In this document: positions 23,114 through 35,491 of the stretch, in pieces | How the letters are laid out: each line of letters opens with the position of its first letter | Numbering within the stretch: the first letter of the stretch is position 1 | From: Phycomyces blakesleeanus NRRL 1555(-) | Taxonomy: Eukaryota; Mucoromycota; Mucoromycetes; Mucorales; Phycomycetaceae | Reading direction: 5' to 3' | NCBI RefSeq assembly: GCF_001638985.1 | Contig: NW_017265139.1 | Coordinates: 1,240,001-1,304,000, forward strand | Length of the DNA: 64,000 nucleotides | Notes under the pieces: model-generated | Database searches by the model: none | The model's input: the letters and a program-made list of their open reading frames with translations, nothing else | Told to the model about the DNA's origin: nothing | Program-made: the position numbers and the translations under genes

Positions 23114-26100
23114 ATGTCAAATCAATATCGCCCAGGTCCAGTACCTCGTCAGGGACAATCTCAATATAATCCTCTTCAGGGCCAACCACAACCACCACCA
23201 CAACCACAACCACAACCACCACCACAATCTCAATCGCAGCCTCGACCTCAACCTCGACCTCAAACACAGCAACCTCATCCTCAATTTTATCAGCGTCCAG
23301 GCCATCTTCAACCACAACCTCGTCAAGATAGCTATCGTTCACAAAATCAGGGACTATATCCTCAGCAACAAGGCCGAAATTCTTCACCATATCAACAACA
23401 ATTTGAGCAACCACCTACTCTTCCCGCTCATGGTGGACCTAGACCCCAATCCAATGGAATCTATAGTCGGACCAATGCACACCGCTCAAAATCTTTGTCC
23501 CGACCAGAGAGACAGCGACCACGCCCGGGTATGCTACATGGACAATCTCAGAATAGAATCGAAGGTGCTCAGCACCCGGGAAACATCCGCCACGAACCCA
23601 TGTCCCCCCATTTACAGCGACAATTGGAAGCACAGAGACAAAGCCGAGCCATCCCAAGGGTCGAAGTGGTGGAACAACCAGCAGAACCACCCAAAGAAAA
23701 GGTAAAGGTTCTGACTGGGTGGTGGTCCTGGATAGCCTTCCTTGCAACATGTTATATTCCAAATACAGTCATCCGCATCTGTTTCAAAAAACAAAACGCA
23801 ATGATGCAGCAAGCTTGGAGAGAAAAGGTACGAAATGTCGTAGACTGTACATAATCTAAATATCATTAGTCCACTACTAATTCCACTACTACTAATTACA
23901 ACCTTTATTAATTCAAAATGCACACACTTTCTTTTTTTTTTATGACGTTTTTCCCAATAAGCTGACTTTGGTTTATATCATCCTCTTACTCTGCGGTATC
24001 CTTGCCTACATCACCTACGGTCTCAATAAAACCCTTTGTCCTGTAAGCTACCAAAGCTACCCTTACGCGACTGATGTTGATGGCGTACGCACACCAGTGT
24101 ACCACGAAGAAATCCGGGTTTTTGGCCAACTCTATCCTCTCAAAACCATCGAAGATTTCTTCCAAACAAAAGGCCTTAACCTCACTGCAGACTATGCTAA
24201 TATGGAAATCGGCGCAATCTTTGACGGAGATACGGACAATAGATGTGCTTCATATGCTACCTCTACTGCAAACATGACAAAAGGATCTTGTATCATCAGC
24301 AATCCTTATGGTATAGAACCTTTTTATTTTACTTTGTCTATTTTTGTTTTATAATCTTCTTTCTCTTTGCTTGTGTTTTTTTTTCTGTTTTCTACACCAG
24401 CAAGTTATATTTATACGCATTTTCTAATCCAGAACAAGAATTCTAATTTCCTTTTTTTTTTTTTTTTACAACTCAAAATTATCAGGTGGAGATCTTGTTC
24501 CAATTAACGAGACCTGCTTGTCTATTAAAGAGCTTCGAGATTTTTACAAATCAAAGGTTCACCTCGGTTTTTCCTGGGAAGATATTCGAGCCAAAAACAC
24601 TCCAGAAACAGCACACCTGGTTCTTCTTGGTGATTCAAGTGAGTCAAATTTAAAGAAGGCCTGTGTGCTGACTAAATATATATATATATTTATATTTATA
24701 TCTAAATCTAAACTCATTATTTCTCAAAGTCCTCAACCTTACCGAGTACGTAAACAATAATGACCATATTTATGGTACTATCGTCGATAAAACACTCCGT
24801 TCCTCTTTTGGAAACGATGCTTCGTACAGTTTATCATATAGCCAAGAAGGAGAAAATGCTCAGCGATGTCTGATGGCTCGTTACACTATCGGTGCAATGG
24901 AAGACGAAACGGCTGGATGTATTGCCTCTCAGATCGTTATGAACCTGATGTTTGCTGTCATCATCGCGCTGATTGTCATACGCTATTCAATGGCCCTACT
25001 GTTCCAATGGATCATCTCTAGACAACTGGTCAAACCCGGTGGACGTTCAAACTGGCTCGCATGGAGATCTATCAAAGGAGGAAACGATAACCCAGCCAAT
25101 CACATCCCTGGACCTTATAATAATTATGGTCCTGTCCTGAGAGCTCAGCCATCCCAATCGACCATTTCTTCGGCTGTCCAGTCTCCCATTAGTCAGCGCA
25201 GTAGTGCCAATGTCACCCCAGCTCCGTCAGATATTATCCAGACTGAACTATACACCGTTTTGCTAGTCACTTGCTATTCTGAAGGCGAAGAAGGCCTAAA
25301 GATCACTTTGGATAGTTTGGCAGAAACTGAATATTCCAAAAAACACAAGGTAAATAATAACAATAGTAATAAACAGGTCTTTCGAATTCTTGACAGCCAA
25401 GTATTGATCTCTAATCACAAAAACCATCTATAGATCATATTGGTTATTGCTGACGGTATCATTACCGGTGCTGGAGAATCAATGTCAACCCCCGATATTG
25501 TAATTGGTATGATGGACCTGGACCCTGCAATGGCTAACCCAGAGCCAAAATCATATCTGGCTGTTGCTGATGGTGAAAAACAGCTCAATATGGCTAAAGT
25601 GGTAAGCAGAATTAAAACCAATAAATAATGCTATTTCCTTTCTTTAGTATATTGGATTTATCATTGTATCTAAAAAAAAATTGTAATATAAAATCATGCT
25701 CACAATATATTTATATTTATAAATATAATAGTATGCTGGCCACTACAAAGGAGTTCCGTGCGTTACTGTCATCAAGTGTGGTACGGAAGAAGAAGCCGCT
25801 GGGCCGAAACCTGGAAACCGAGGAAAACGTGATTCTCAGGTAACCTTTTCTCACCTTTTTTTTTAACACACATACGCACATAGAAATTGAATTAGTTTCA
25901 CTTACTTGTCATACGTCACACGTCTATATTTTTTGACAGCTTATCTTGATGAGTTATTTTCAACGCGTACTTTTCAATGATCGATTATCGGAGCTGGATT
26001 ACGAGATGTTTTGGAAGATGACTTGGCTTATGAAAGGTGTCACTCCAGATAAATTCGAAGTAGTATTGATGGTAAACCAAATTATTGCTTTTCGGAAAAT

Positions 26101-27495
26101 TATAATTCTGTTGAACTAAGCTAATATAATACGTCCTTAATTAAATAGGTTGACGCAGACACAAAGGTTCTCCCTGATGCATTGACATACATGGTAGCTG
26201 CAATGGCCAACGATATAACCATAATGGGATTGTGCGGCGAGACCAGAATTGCAAACAAGCGTACCTCTTGTAAGTCATGTTTTTATCTTCAAAAAATATA
26301 TAATTGAAATATGATCAAATGGCAGATAACTTATTATAATATTACAGGGGTCACTGCAATTCAAGTGTTTGAATATTATATCTCCCATCATTATGCAAAA
26401 GCATTCGAGTCTTTGTTTGGTATCGTAACTTGTTTGCCCGGTTGCTTTAGTATGTATCGTATCAAAAGTCCCAAGAATGGATCTTGGGTGCCTATTCTTG
26501 CCAACCCCGATATTGTGATGGAATACAACCAAAACATTGTTACCACTCTCCACGAAAAGAATTTGCTCCTACTTGGTGAAGATCGTTTCTTATCTACCCT
26601 CATGTTGCGCACATTTCCCAAGCGTCAGATGATGTTTGTGCCTCAGGCCCGTTGCAAGACCGTCGTTCCTGACGAGTTTAGCGTACTATTGTCTCAACGT
26701 CGAAGATGGATTAATTCAACCGTTCACAATCTGATGGAACTTGTCTTGGTGTCTGATCTGTGCGGTATTGCTTGTCTATCCATGCAGTTCTCTGTTTTTA
26801 TCGATCTCATTGGTACACTGGTCTTGCCTGCTGCTATTTGCATGTCTATATATCTTATCATTGACAGTGCTATATCTGTTAACCCACAATGGCAATCTCT
26901 TGGTCTTCTTCTGGCTGTCCTATTCTTACCTGCTGTTCTTATTGCTGTTTCGACATTAAAGTTCATTTATGTGTGCTGGATGATCGGTAAGTACCTTGTA
27001 CATAAATTGCTTTCTTTTTTGGACACGATCTTGTCTATTATTGAATATATACATATATAACAAGACCAAGAACAAGTACTAATTAAAATTTATTTTCTTT
27101 GTTTATTTCATATAGTCTATATTTGTGCTCTTCCTATTTGGAATTTTGTCTTGCCAGTATATTCATTCTGGCATTTTGATGATTTCTCATGGGGTGCTAC
27201 TCGTGTAGTTGTTGGTGAGAAGAAGGGTGCTAGTCATGGTGATGCAGAAGGTACCTTTGATTCTTCACGTCTGACCATGAGAAAATGGGAAGACTGGGAA
27301 GCAGAGCGCACAGGACAAAACTTCTCCAAGGGTATCAAGGTACTCCAGACACCTGGCGGTACTTATTCTTACGAGGGGGCCAGACAATCCCCATCTCCGT
27401 CTCCTTTTACTACCATATTCAATGATCGCAAGATGTTTACTTCACCTGCCCAGACAAATAACTCTGCGATCTCACAAACATCCACTCTCCTATAA
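23114..27495 (+). CDS. chitin synthase, class IV (Chs3-like)
   Basis: A plasma-membrane GT2 enzyme polymerising UDP-GlcNAc into cell-wall chitin. The gene has about ten or more exons. The N-terminal ~190 aa are Pro/Gln-rich (PQPQ runs, 23180-23280), likely disordered and cytosolic. They are followed by two membrane helices ([40 protein letters not shown]), an extracytoplasmic domain, and another helix near 24940-24990 ([14 protein letters not shown]). The catalytic part is split over exons: [60 protein letters not shown] and the [13 protein letters not shown] signature. At least three further helices follow (26790-27000, 27115-27165). The DxD, EDR and QRRRW motifs are intact. There is no myosin motor, which argues against classes V/VII. 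The low-complexity start yields antisense open frames at 23085-23414, which are not genes. Confidence 0.92.
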
Positions 27496-27853
27496 TTACT
27501 TCTATTTTCTACATATTCATTTATCATCATTTATTCAATACACAACAAAACACCTTTAGATAATAAATACTCTACCTTGTAATTTTTCTGCCTTTATATA
27601 TATATACATCATAAATATAAAATGTACGACATAAATTAACTATATGGCGCAATACAAAAAAAAACTATAACGCTTAGACTCAGATCGTATTAGTTAATGA
27701 CCTAAAAATCATTCCCTCAATTGGTAGCCCTAACAATTGCTCCATTCATGCATGCATGTAGAAATAAGCAAATCACGTTTCTGTGTGACATCTTTTATTC
27801 TATAAAAAGCCTGAATAAACTAAGCAAAAGAACCCATTAACCTTTTCTTCGAT
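27496..27853. other. spacer between chitin synthase and CBS-domain gene
   Basis: AT-rich 3' flank and upstream region. No coding signal. The sequence just before 27854 is CT/A-rich, as in other leaders here. Confidence 0.5.
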
Positions 27854-28931
27854 ATGACTTCTCTCGCCTCAAAAACTCCACTTTCAACACACCTCACTAA
27901 ACACCAAGACTTTATCAGCTCACAAACTGTGGGACATCTCATTGAAGATGTCAAGCCAGAATCACAACGCCAGCTTGTTGACTTGCCTTTGACAAGCACA
28001 ATGGAAGAGGCTTTTGACCTCTTTCTAGCCGAAGATATCTTGTCTGCTCCTGTCTACACCATCGAGAATAGCCAAAAGCGATATCTTGCCATTGTCAGTG
28101 TCCTCGATCTTCTCAAGCTCTTGGGCTCACATGTAAGTTTTAAGTGCATGTCATTAATACAAATAAATATATAAAAACCGTTATGATGATCAGCTGACCG
28201 TGAGTACAAAAATAACATCCTTTCTTTTGATACCATATTAGATTTCCCTCGAAACACTCAAGGATAATCAAGTCATCCTCCAGAGACCACTGAAAGATGC
28301 CATTGGATTGACTGAAGAAAGTGCCAAACTAGTTACAGTCAAACATACGGACCCACTTGCATATTTGATCCGTCTTTTCAGTACCCATGGAGTTCATCGG
28401 GTCCTTGTTCAAGGTCAAGGAAGTCCGGTCCTACTGTCTCAAATGGATGTACTGCGTTATCTTCAAAATAACAATCATCGACTAGGATCCATCCTTGACA
28501 TAAGTACAGCTACTCTTGTAAAACTATCATTGGAGCTGAGACAGATCTCCGAAAACAATGTTATCTCCACAGACTGTCGAGTGACAGCACTAAAAGCGTT
28601 TCTGGAAATTGCGAACAACCCTCACATAAGCGCACTAGCTGTAGTAGAGAATGATAAAACTCTGGTGGCCGAGATCAGCCCCCAAGACTTGCGTGGGTTG
28701 AACAAAGACAGATTTGATGCCCTTGCTAAACCAGTATTAATGTACATAAAAGCCAGTCGAGGCGAGCTATATCCTCCATTCACCTGTCATGACCGTTTTA
28801 CCCTTTCCCACATCATGGCCGCAGTAGTTCTGCGAAAGGCTCCCAGATTGTGGTGGTGTGATGATGAAGGACATCTCAAAGGTCTTATTACTCTTACAGA
28901 CATTCTGGGCGTATTTTTAAAAGACGTATAA
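27854..28931 (+). CDS. CBS-domain protein (AMPK-gamma/Sds23-like)
   Basis: CBS modules bind adenine nucleotides and act as energy sensors or regulators. The fold assignment is from sequence pattern; the partner is unknown. Exons 27854-28132 and 28242-28931 join in phase to give 322 aa. Four CBS-like repeats are visible: residues ~30-95 (SAPVYTIENSQKRYLAIVSVLDLLKLL), ~115-170 (THGVHRVLVQGQGSPVLLSQMDVLRYL), ~195-250 (ALKAFLEIANNPHISALAVV) and ~265-320 (LWWCDDEGHLKGLITLTDILGVFL). Each ends in a hydrophobic strand, then an S/T-x-x-D/L-L-helix, as expected. There is no signal peptide or membrane segment. It could be a SNF4-like gamma subunit or an Sds23-type PP2A regulator, and I cannot separate these by eye. 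Confidence 0.8.
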
Positions 28932-29389
28932 AGTATGTGTCTGTGCTCCATGATCGCTTATATTTTGCTTTCAAAAAAAAGATATTTTACTCTTGCTCTT
29001 TCCCTTTTTATTTTCCAATACACCCAATATATATAAAAACGTTGCGCATTCATTTTATTTTTACACTCTCCTTGTTTAAGTGGCACTTTAAGCCATCGAC
29101 CCGATATTGTCCTAACACTAGAACCTATCTATATAATGAATGTGTAAGGTTGTTTCTTTTTGGTGCTCACCAAAACATGTGTATTTTATTAAAGCCTATA
29201 GCACATTGCTGAAAAAAAAAATGAAAAAAGAAGAAGGATGTTGGTATGATTATAAATGAGTTTTCCAAAAGTATAGTCTCTCTCATTTTCTTGCTAGTCA
29301 TTGAGATCATTATAACAGCAACAAGTAATCCTGCTTAATCTTGATGGAAATAAAATGGAGATTTTACTCATTTTCAGTAAACTTAACTT

Positions 29390-29426
<37 letters not shown>

Positions 29427-29580
29427 GACAATCTCATGAGCTTGAACGAATTTTATCTCACAAATAATACTACCCAATACTCATTCACTTAAAGTCCAAC
29501 GAAAAGTTCACACTGATTTAACATACGCAATTTTCTTTAGAAAAAAAAAGTAGGAAAAAAAAAAACTGGCGAGTGCCTGA
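28932..29580. other. intergenic up to assembly gap, with TAA microsatellite
   Basis: 3' flank of the CBS gene. A (TAA)n tract of ~12 units lies at 29390-29426. No gene. Confidence 0.5.
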
Positions 29581-29680
29581 NNNNNNNNNNNNNNNNNNNN
29601 NNNNNNNNNNNNNNNNNNNNNNNNNNNNNNNNNNNNNNNNNNNNNNNNNNNNNNNNNNNNNNNNNNNNNNNNNNNNNNNN
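29581..29680. other. assembly gap (100 N)
   Basis: Exactly 100 N, the usual placeholder for a scaffold gap of unknown size. It sits at the edge of the transposon-rich block, consistent with a repeat that broke the assembly. Confidence 0.99.
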
Positions 29681-30011
29681 AAATATTAAATATTTGAAAG
29701 GGGGTTTCGCCAGATTTCCTTCTTTCAGATTCATCTCAGCCAATCATATGTATACATTAAATTGCTGTCACATCGAAAATAAAGTCTCGAAAATTGCCGA
29801 AACCCCCCTAATAATAAATCAGGCAAGAATAAAAATCTTTTCGAATCAAAAAAGTCTAGAAGCTGCAGGGTTAGTAGAAAAATCCGGAGGTTTTATTGTA
29901 GTTGATTTTGCCATTATTAATCTTAATTGAGCTCAATAATTTAAGTTATTTTTTTTGAATAAGTATAAAATCCAAAGGCTCTAAACACGTAACAAAGAAC
30001 TTAAAGCTCTT
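29681..30011. other. unclassified sequence between gap and Tc1-like remnant
   Basis: Open forward over 29694-29930 but with no recognisable motif. It starts with an AATATTTGAA-G-run-TTT block that recurs in the same orientation at about 31534-31553, beyond the transposon remnant. It also contains an inverted relative (CCGAAACCCCCCT) near 29798-29810. Confidence 0.4.
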
Positions 30012-31521
30012 TAATACAGGATTTCCAGTTCAAAAGTTATATTTTTCAAACTATATATTTTTCAAAATCAATATTTTCATTTTACGCTTCGATTATATAT
30101 GCAAAAAAAAATTATTTCTTGGCTTTTTGTACATTGGGGAAAGAAGACAATGCTATGATCAACCCAGCCTTGGCAGTTTTCCATAGCAATATTGCGGGAG
30201 CACTCAGCGATATACTCCAAGAATTGACCACAGGCAAATATGAACTTTTTATTAACCAGTGTCTTCAGTTTTGAGAAGCACTCATCAATCGGAATGAGAA
30301 AAGGGGAGTACGATGGGAGAAAATGAAGGTGGTGTCGTGAATTATTAAATAATTCAACGACAAAACGGGATCTATGGATCGAGGCATTATCTATAATGAA
30401 GTTGCGGGGGGGAGGGGGGGGCAGCATTACTCTGGTCGAGCGAATCCATAATCTTTTTTACAAATTCAACAAAGATAGGCCCTGTCGTTCCACCAGGGGT
30501 CAACTTCGCCTACAAACTCTTTACGACCTGGTAAGAAATACCGGCAAGAATCCAGATGTTAAGTCCCCTTTTTATCTTCGTCTTCACAATGCTGGCCTCG
30601 CCTTTCTTGGACCACCCTTGGACTCTGATCAGGCTTGCATTAAAGTCTGCTTTGTCTACAAAAAAGCGGTTCATCTTGTACGATACACAATTCGTGTGCA
30701 TACTGTCTATGTACGCTTTTCTCAGCTCAATTGTCTTTGGATCGTTTCCCTTTTTTTCCACAGGCTTTGTCCTCTTTAAAGTGAACCTGATGTTCTGAGT
30801 AATATATTTGTGTAAGCTACTGATGCTCAGGTTCTACTCTTGGAGCACCAAAAAATTCCTTGACAGCTCCTTTCTCATTTGACCAAGAGTCAAGGTGCAG
30901 CATTCTTTCAAAACGTCTGAGATGAACTTCGAGTGCTCATCGGTTATATGCTGGTTTTCTTCGCGAGATCTGCCTCGCTTCCTGGGCTCTACCGTTCCGT
31001 CTATATCGAACTTGTCGCTGATATTGTTGGTCAGCGCCCACAAAACACCAAACGTTCTCGCTGTTTCGGCTCGAGTCATGGATTCTTGGATAAAACGTTT
31101 CTCCACAATCAGATTCTTGATGTGGATTTGAAGAACTTTTTGTGGTCCATTTCTCTTTCTTCTCTTAATGATAGCGGTTTGATTGGGGTTTATTTTGAAA
31201 AAATTGGATAAAGAAAAGGTTAATGGATAAAGACAGTACTCAAAGCCATATTGCAAACCTAGCATTATATACTTTTCTTATGACGATATATTGACATTGG
31301 ATGTATTATTATATGCCTATCATAACCAGTTCTGACATTTTCCAAGTATTGTATAGTACGTGTTAGTATCCTTTAATGATTTTTATTATGCTGGTTTACA
31401 CTTATTTCTATAAGCATTGATTTTTTTGCATATATGATCGAAGCATAAAATAAAGATATTGATTTTGGAAAATATATAGTTTGAAAAAATAATAACTTTT
31501 GGTGTGGAAAGCCTGTATTTA
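30012..31521 (-). mobile_element. degraded Tc1/IS630-like transposon with ~90-bp TIRs
   Basis: Long terminal inverted repeats: the left end from 30014 (ATACAGG...) and the right end to 31518 (...CCTGTAT) match over about 90 bp. They include a shared block around 30050-30076 and its reverse complement at 31456-31482. Both sides are flanked by TTA, compatible with the TA target of this superfamily. The inner sequence is a broken transposase (next entry). Size is about 1.5 kb. Confidence 0.8.
30077..31265 (-). pseudogene. broken IS630/Tc1-like transposase
   Basis: Remnants in several frames, read right to left. The N-terminal part at 31265-30834 includes an HTH-like region (MTRAETARTFGV). The middle part at 30761-30510 has the first catalytic Asp region (NRFFVDKADFN, QGWSKKGEA). 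The C-terminal part at 30427-30077 has the second Asp in FIIDNASIHRS, followed 34 residues later by LIPIDE, where the family has N-P-I-E. Frameshifts and stops separate the pieces, and a G-run at about 30405-30421 lies at one break. Not functional as it stands. Confidence 0.82.
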
Positions 31522-31606
31522 TGACTATTTTTTGTTAATATTTGAAGGGGGGTTTTTTTTTAATTGCAAGTCAATTTAGGATTTTCGCACTACTTTATCT
31601 ACTTTA

Positions 31607-31901
31607 GAGCATCTTCAGCAGTGAGAGAACTTTTAATTTACCTAAAGTTAAACACCGCTACTTTAGCTAAAGAAAAGGTCGATTTTCCCAGCAGTTCGAT
31701 TTATCTTTTTCTTTAAATATAAAAGACAGTCCCTTTTCTTTATCTTCCTATTAAATTTAATAGGAAGATAAAATTAATTGATGAAAACGCTCTCAAAATT
31801 TATTTAAAGTGAATTTAATCGAACTGCTGGAAGGACAAACTTTATCTAAATCTTTAAATTTAATGTAAAAGTAGAGATAAAGTGGACTGCTGAAGATGCT
31901 C
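31607..31901. mobile_element. MITE copy 1 (~295 bp), centre in orientation 1
   Basis: The terminal inverted repeat GAGCATCTTCAGCAGT is perfect over 16 bp and flanked by TA on both sides. Two unlike arms enclose an 85-bp centre (31718-31802) bounded by CTTTAAA and TTTAAAG. The centre contains a perfect 30-bp palindrome (31741-31770). No coding capacity. A second copy lies inverted at 35492-35788. Confidence 0.9.
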
Positions 31902-33985
31902 TAACCAACCATTAACCAATGGAAATCTTAAATTAGGAAACCAAATGTCTATATAAACAGCTATGATCTTCTTTCTTAAATAAATAACACTCTCATAGTA
32001 CCTACTGTTCCCTTTATAAATTTATTCGTATACCTCACTAAATTCAGCCTCTAAATTGACAAAAGTTATTATTATTAACAGCTTTACAAGTACTTTAAAT
32101 TCATATTTTCTTGCTTTTTAACAATTTTTCTTTATTTTCTATCTAAGATATAATAAAAGATTAGCCACTCGGACCTAAGTATATAAATTCTAATGGGTCT
32201 GAAAAGACAGGGTCTTATGAACTTCTTTATGCTGACATTTCTACTCATATATACCTTCTTTACTTTGGTACAACTATGGAGATAATATATTAGTATTAAA
32301 TCAATTCTTACTAAAGTCCCATACAAAGAAGACTTTAAATTAGCACGTAACAATATTAAATTACTCCTGGTAATTGTAGAGGCTGATTTTTTTTGTTCTT
32401 TACATTACTCTATTATCTCTCCAAAAATTGATCAAGCTTAGTAATTATCACAGCAGAAAAATGAAATCCAAAGTTTATAATACAATTTCAAGATATTTTT
32501 AGAAAACAAAATCAGTTATACTTTGCAGTATAAGTGCTTTAGTAAGACTGCAGATATGAACAATAAACTTATCAAAGTATGAAAGAGGACAGAAAAAATC
32601 GAAAGGAAAGAAAAATGGAACACAGTTATTCTATCAAGTATAAATTTAGAAATAAGAGAGGAAAAAATACAATTGAATATACTATTATACTTTAAATAAT
32701 ACTACCTTATGGTTTTCAGCATTTAATATTGATAAATATAATAAAATTATTTATGTATTAAGCGTATGTGAATTAAAGCTGATAATACCTCAATATAAAA
32801 ATGTATACTATTATAATAATGTTAGTAAGTGTGTTTTTTACTAAGCTCATTGTAAACATCAAAAATCTATTGTGTTTACCAAAAAAACGTAAAATATAGA
32901 GACTAAATAAAATGGCATATAGAAGTAAATAATTTGTGCTTATAAAGTGGTAAGCTTTATTACTTATTATACAAAGTATTTCTTCAAGATATTTACTATG
33001 TACTTCATTAAGACAGTCTCCATACATATCCAAGTAACTAACCAAGATATATACTGTATATATCATTAAAGATGCATTTATTCTCTTAAAAAACTGCATT
33101 TGGAATGACAAGGATTGAATATTGTGGCAAATATTTTGAAAAAGAGATACCCACATCTCATAGCATGTGAATTAAAAAAAAAGTAAAAAAGAAAAAACTC
33201 CTATCTTTTTATATCAATGAGAAGAATCACACAAAAACAGTACCGCAGCACATATGAGATCTTACAACCTCTTGAGAAACTCTCAAAATAATTTCACTCC
33301 AAATAGCTTAGCCAAATACTTGGTATTCCATTTGTATTTATTATATAGAAGTGCATTAAAATATTTTAACATTTCTTTTCTTTTCTTTTTATTCAATAAT
33401 ACAATATCTTTAATGTAATTCTTTTTAGTAAATTTGTAATGATGTTAAAGAATTATAAAATATAGAGGGGAAAGTGACGCTAGTATAATTTTACAGCTAA
33501 AAACAAAGCAAAATAGAAATTACACCCATTTTTTTTTTGGAAAATATAAGTACACTAACAAAAATATGTTACATTTTTTAATCGACAGTCTTTTGCAGTG
33601 AGACATAAAACATTTAATGGAAATTTAAAAGGTTCTCAATCAAAATACGGATGTACCTACTTGATTTGCAAGACTACAATGTTGCTTTTCCCAGATTCCT
33701 TGTGAATTAAGAGTAAAGCTATTTCTGAAAGATAAAAATTTACTCATTTGTAGCCTTTATACCAGAAAGAAAAGTCTTATATAAGTTGCTATAATTTCTT
33801 CTAGTCAAATAAAGTGACCTAAAAATATTTATAACTTACAAAATCAATATTATCAAAGTCTGTATTATATCTAGATATCAGAGACTACATATAATATTAT
33901 ACAAATATTTATTTTAATAATTGTACATTTAAATTATACATATATATATATATATATGTAAAACAGGGAAGTAAAGTATTAATTA
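31902..33985. other. AT-rich decayed repeat DNA
   Basis: Very AT-rich. An inverted repeat, TCAGCCTCTA at about 32047 and its complement ending near 32386, may delimit a 340-bp non-autonomous element. A block at about 32386-32452 recurs directly at 35941-36003. A reverse frame at 32773-33156 is open for 127 codons but Ile/Tyr/Phe-rich without motifs. TA repeats at 33936-33957 precede the next gene's 3' end. Confidence 0.45.
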
Positions 33986-34910
33986 CTATACAAGCTTTCC
34001 TTGCAAAAACTGGATGAATTGCTTTGTAAGCCAAATATCTTCTACTTCTGAGCCAGCATTTGAAAGGTTTTCGAGAAATTTCTCGCCGACTTCTTTTGTC
34101 AGGACACCAGATTCAATACGTGCTTCTATCAAAATACGAACGGTATCACGGTTAAACTCAGGATGTCCTTGGATTGAGATGCATTGTTTGTCATCAGAAA
34201 GCATTGAATGGATCGGTGTGTGGGGTGCTGTGGTAGCTAATGTTTTGAACCCAGAAGGGAGCTTTGATACATGATCTCGGTGAACTTGACTAATATTCTA
34301 ATAGCAGAAAACCTTTATTGAGATTCTCGTCTTGGGATATTGTACTTCCGTAACTTACAATAACCTCTTTATCTGTATGGAAAACTTCCTTTCCTTCTGA
34401 TGTAAGCTTCACCGCATAAAGACCAAACTAAGATACACACACGTCAATATACTCGTTAAAAAATATAGAAATTTTTTAATGCAGTATGCGGGTGTATTTG
34501 CTTACCTCCCAGCCCTTCTCATTCCTTTCGCATACACCACCGCAGGCGCGGGCCATGATTTGATGACCAAAACATATACCAACCATACGGACTTTGGAAA
34601 GATATGGCTCTGTACGCATAAGTCCCACAAATTCAACCAGTTTGAGGATCCAGGGCTCATCCTCATATGCTGAGGCAGCAGATCCTGTCATTACAATGCC
34701 ATCATATTTGCCATTTGAAAGATCATCAAGACTTGGGTATGACATTTCTCTGACATCAAATGGCTCCCATGTCAACTTTTGTTCATCACCACCGGCCAAG
34801 GAAAACACATGTGGAAACATAATCTTGTAATCACCATATTTTTCGTGAACCCGAGGGTGAGGAGTGTCGCAAACTAAGAGGGCTAAATGTAAAGAGGGGG
34901 TTTCTGTCAT
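33986..34910 (-). CDS. class I glutamine amidotransferase-like protein (GMP synthase GATase type)
   Basis: Predicted to hydrolyse glutamine or a gamma-glutamyl substrate using a Cys-His-Glu triad. Three exons: 34910-34508 (approx.), 34430-34360 (approx.) and 34300-33986, all with consensus borders and in-phase joins. The nucleophile is Cys in GICFGHQIMARA and the His/Glu pair is in SIQGHPEFN. The N-terminal LALLVCDTPHPRV strand and YDGIVMTGSAASAYEDEPWI loop are typical of the stand-alone GATase family with yeast and plant members of ~250 aa. The spliced length is about 260 aa. There is no signal peptide, so cytosolic. It is the only conserved gene in about 11 kb of transposon debris and sits between two inverted MITE copies, yet its frame and splice sites are intact, so it is probably active. 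Physiological substrate unknown. Confidence 0.88.
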
Positions 34911-35491
34911 GATAGAAACTTATACAAGAGCTATAAAAGAAAAAGAATAAATCACTGACAAAAGTAACGATAAATTAATAATATATCTGGATTCAAAAGC
35001 AGCCTTTACTTTATCTTATTTAAGCATTCTTCTTTAATTTGCATGATAAGCTTGATCAGGGGAATATTTTCCCACCAAACAAACTATGACAAATACTTCC
35101 ACTTACTCCGATACACGATATATAGTCTTGATTGTGATGACACAATAAGCAATGACTTGTAAACTTTTAATAGTTTAACATATTGATCATGGTCGAGTAA
35201 ATTTAATAAACCCAATAAATATATTATCTTTATGAAAAATCGGGCACCCGAAATACTTGATTGAGAGCTCTTCTTTGGAGGAAAGAGGAATTGTCCTACA
35301 TAATCTTCCGATTATGGTAAAGTTTCAAGATTGGCGATAAGATTACAATGAATTACTATCAGAGAGATAAGGTGTATAACTCAATACTATCTATTAAATA
35401 CATCATATACACTGCTTTTCACAATGTCTTCCACGTAAATTAATAACAATGAGGTATGAAAAAAAAATTTAAAATAAAATTCGTTTTTCTA
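34911..35491. other. upstream region of amidotransferase gene
   Basis: Presumed promoter, AT-rich, ending at the second MITE copy. No other gene seen. Confidence 0.45.

Noticed and set aside
23085..23414. Antisense open frame rich in Val/Glu opposite the chitin synthase N-terminus
   Set aside because: It is the mirror of the CCA/CAA-rich Pro/Gln repeat coding sequence, which leaves the opposite strand free of stops.
29537..29743. Reverse open frame running across the N gap
   Set aside because: It exists only because N codons are read as X; no real coding evidence.
32773..33156. 127-codon reverse frame in the AT-rich block
   Set aside because: Composition is what very AT-rich DNA gives by chance; no conserved motif.
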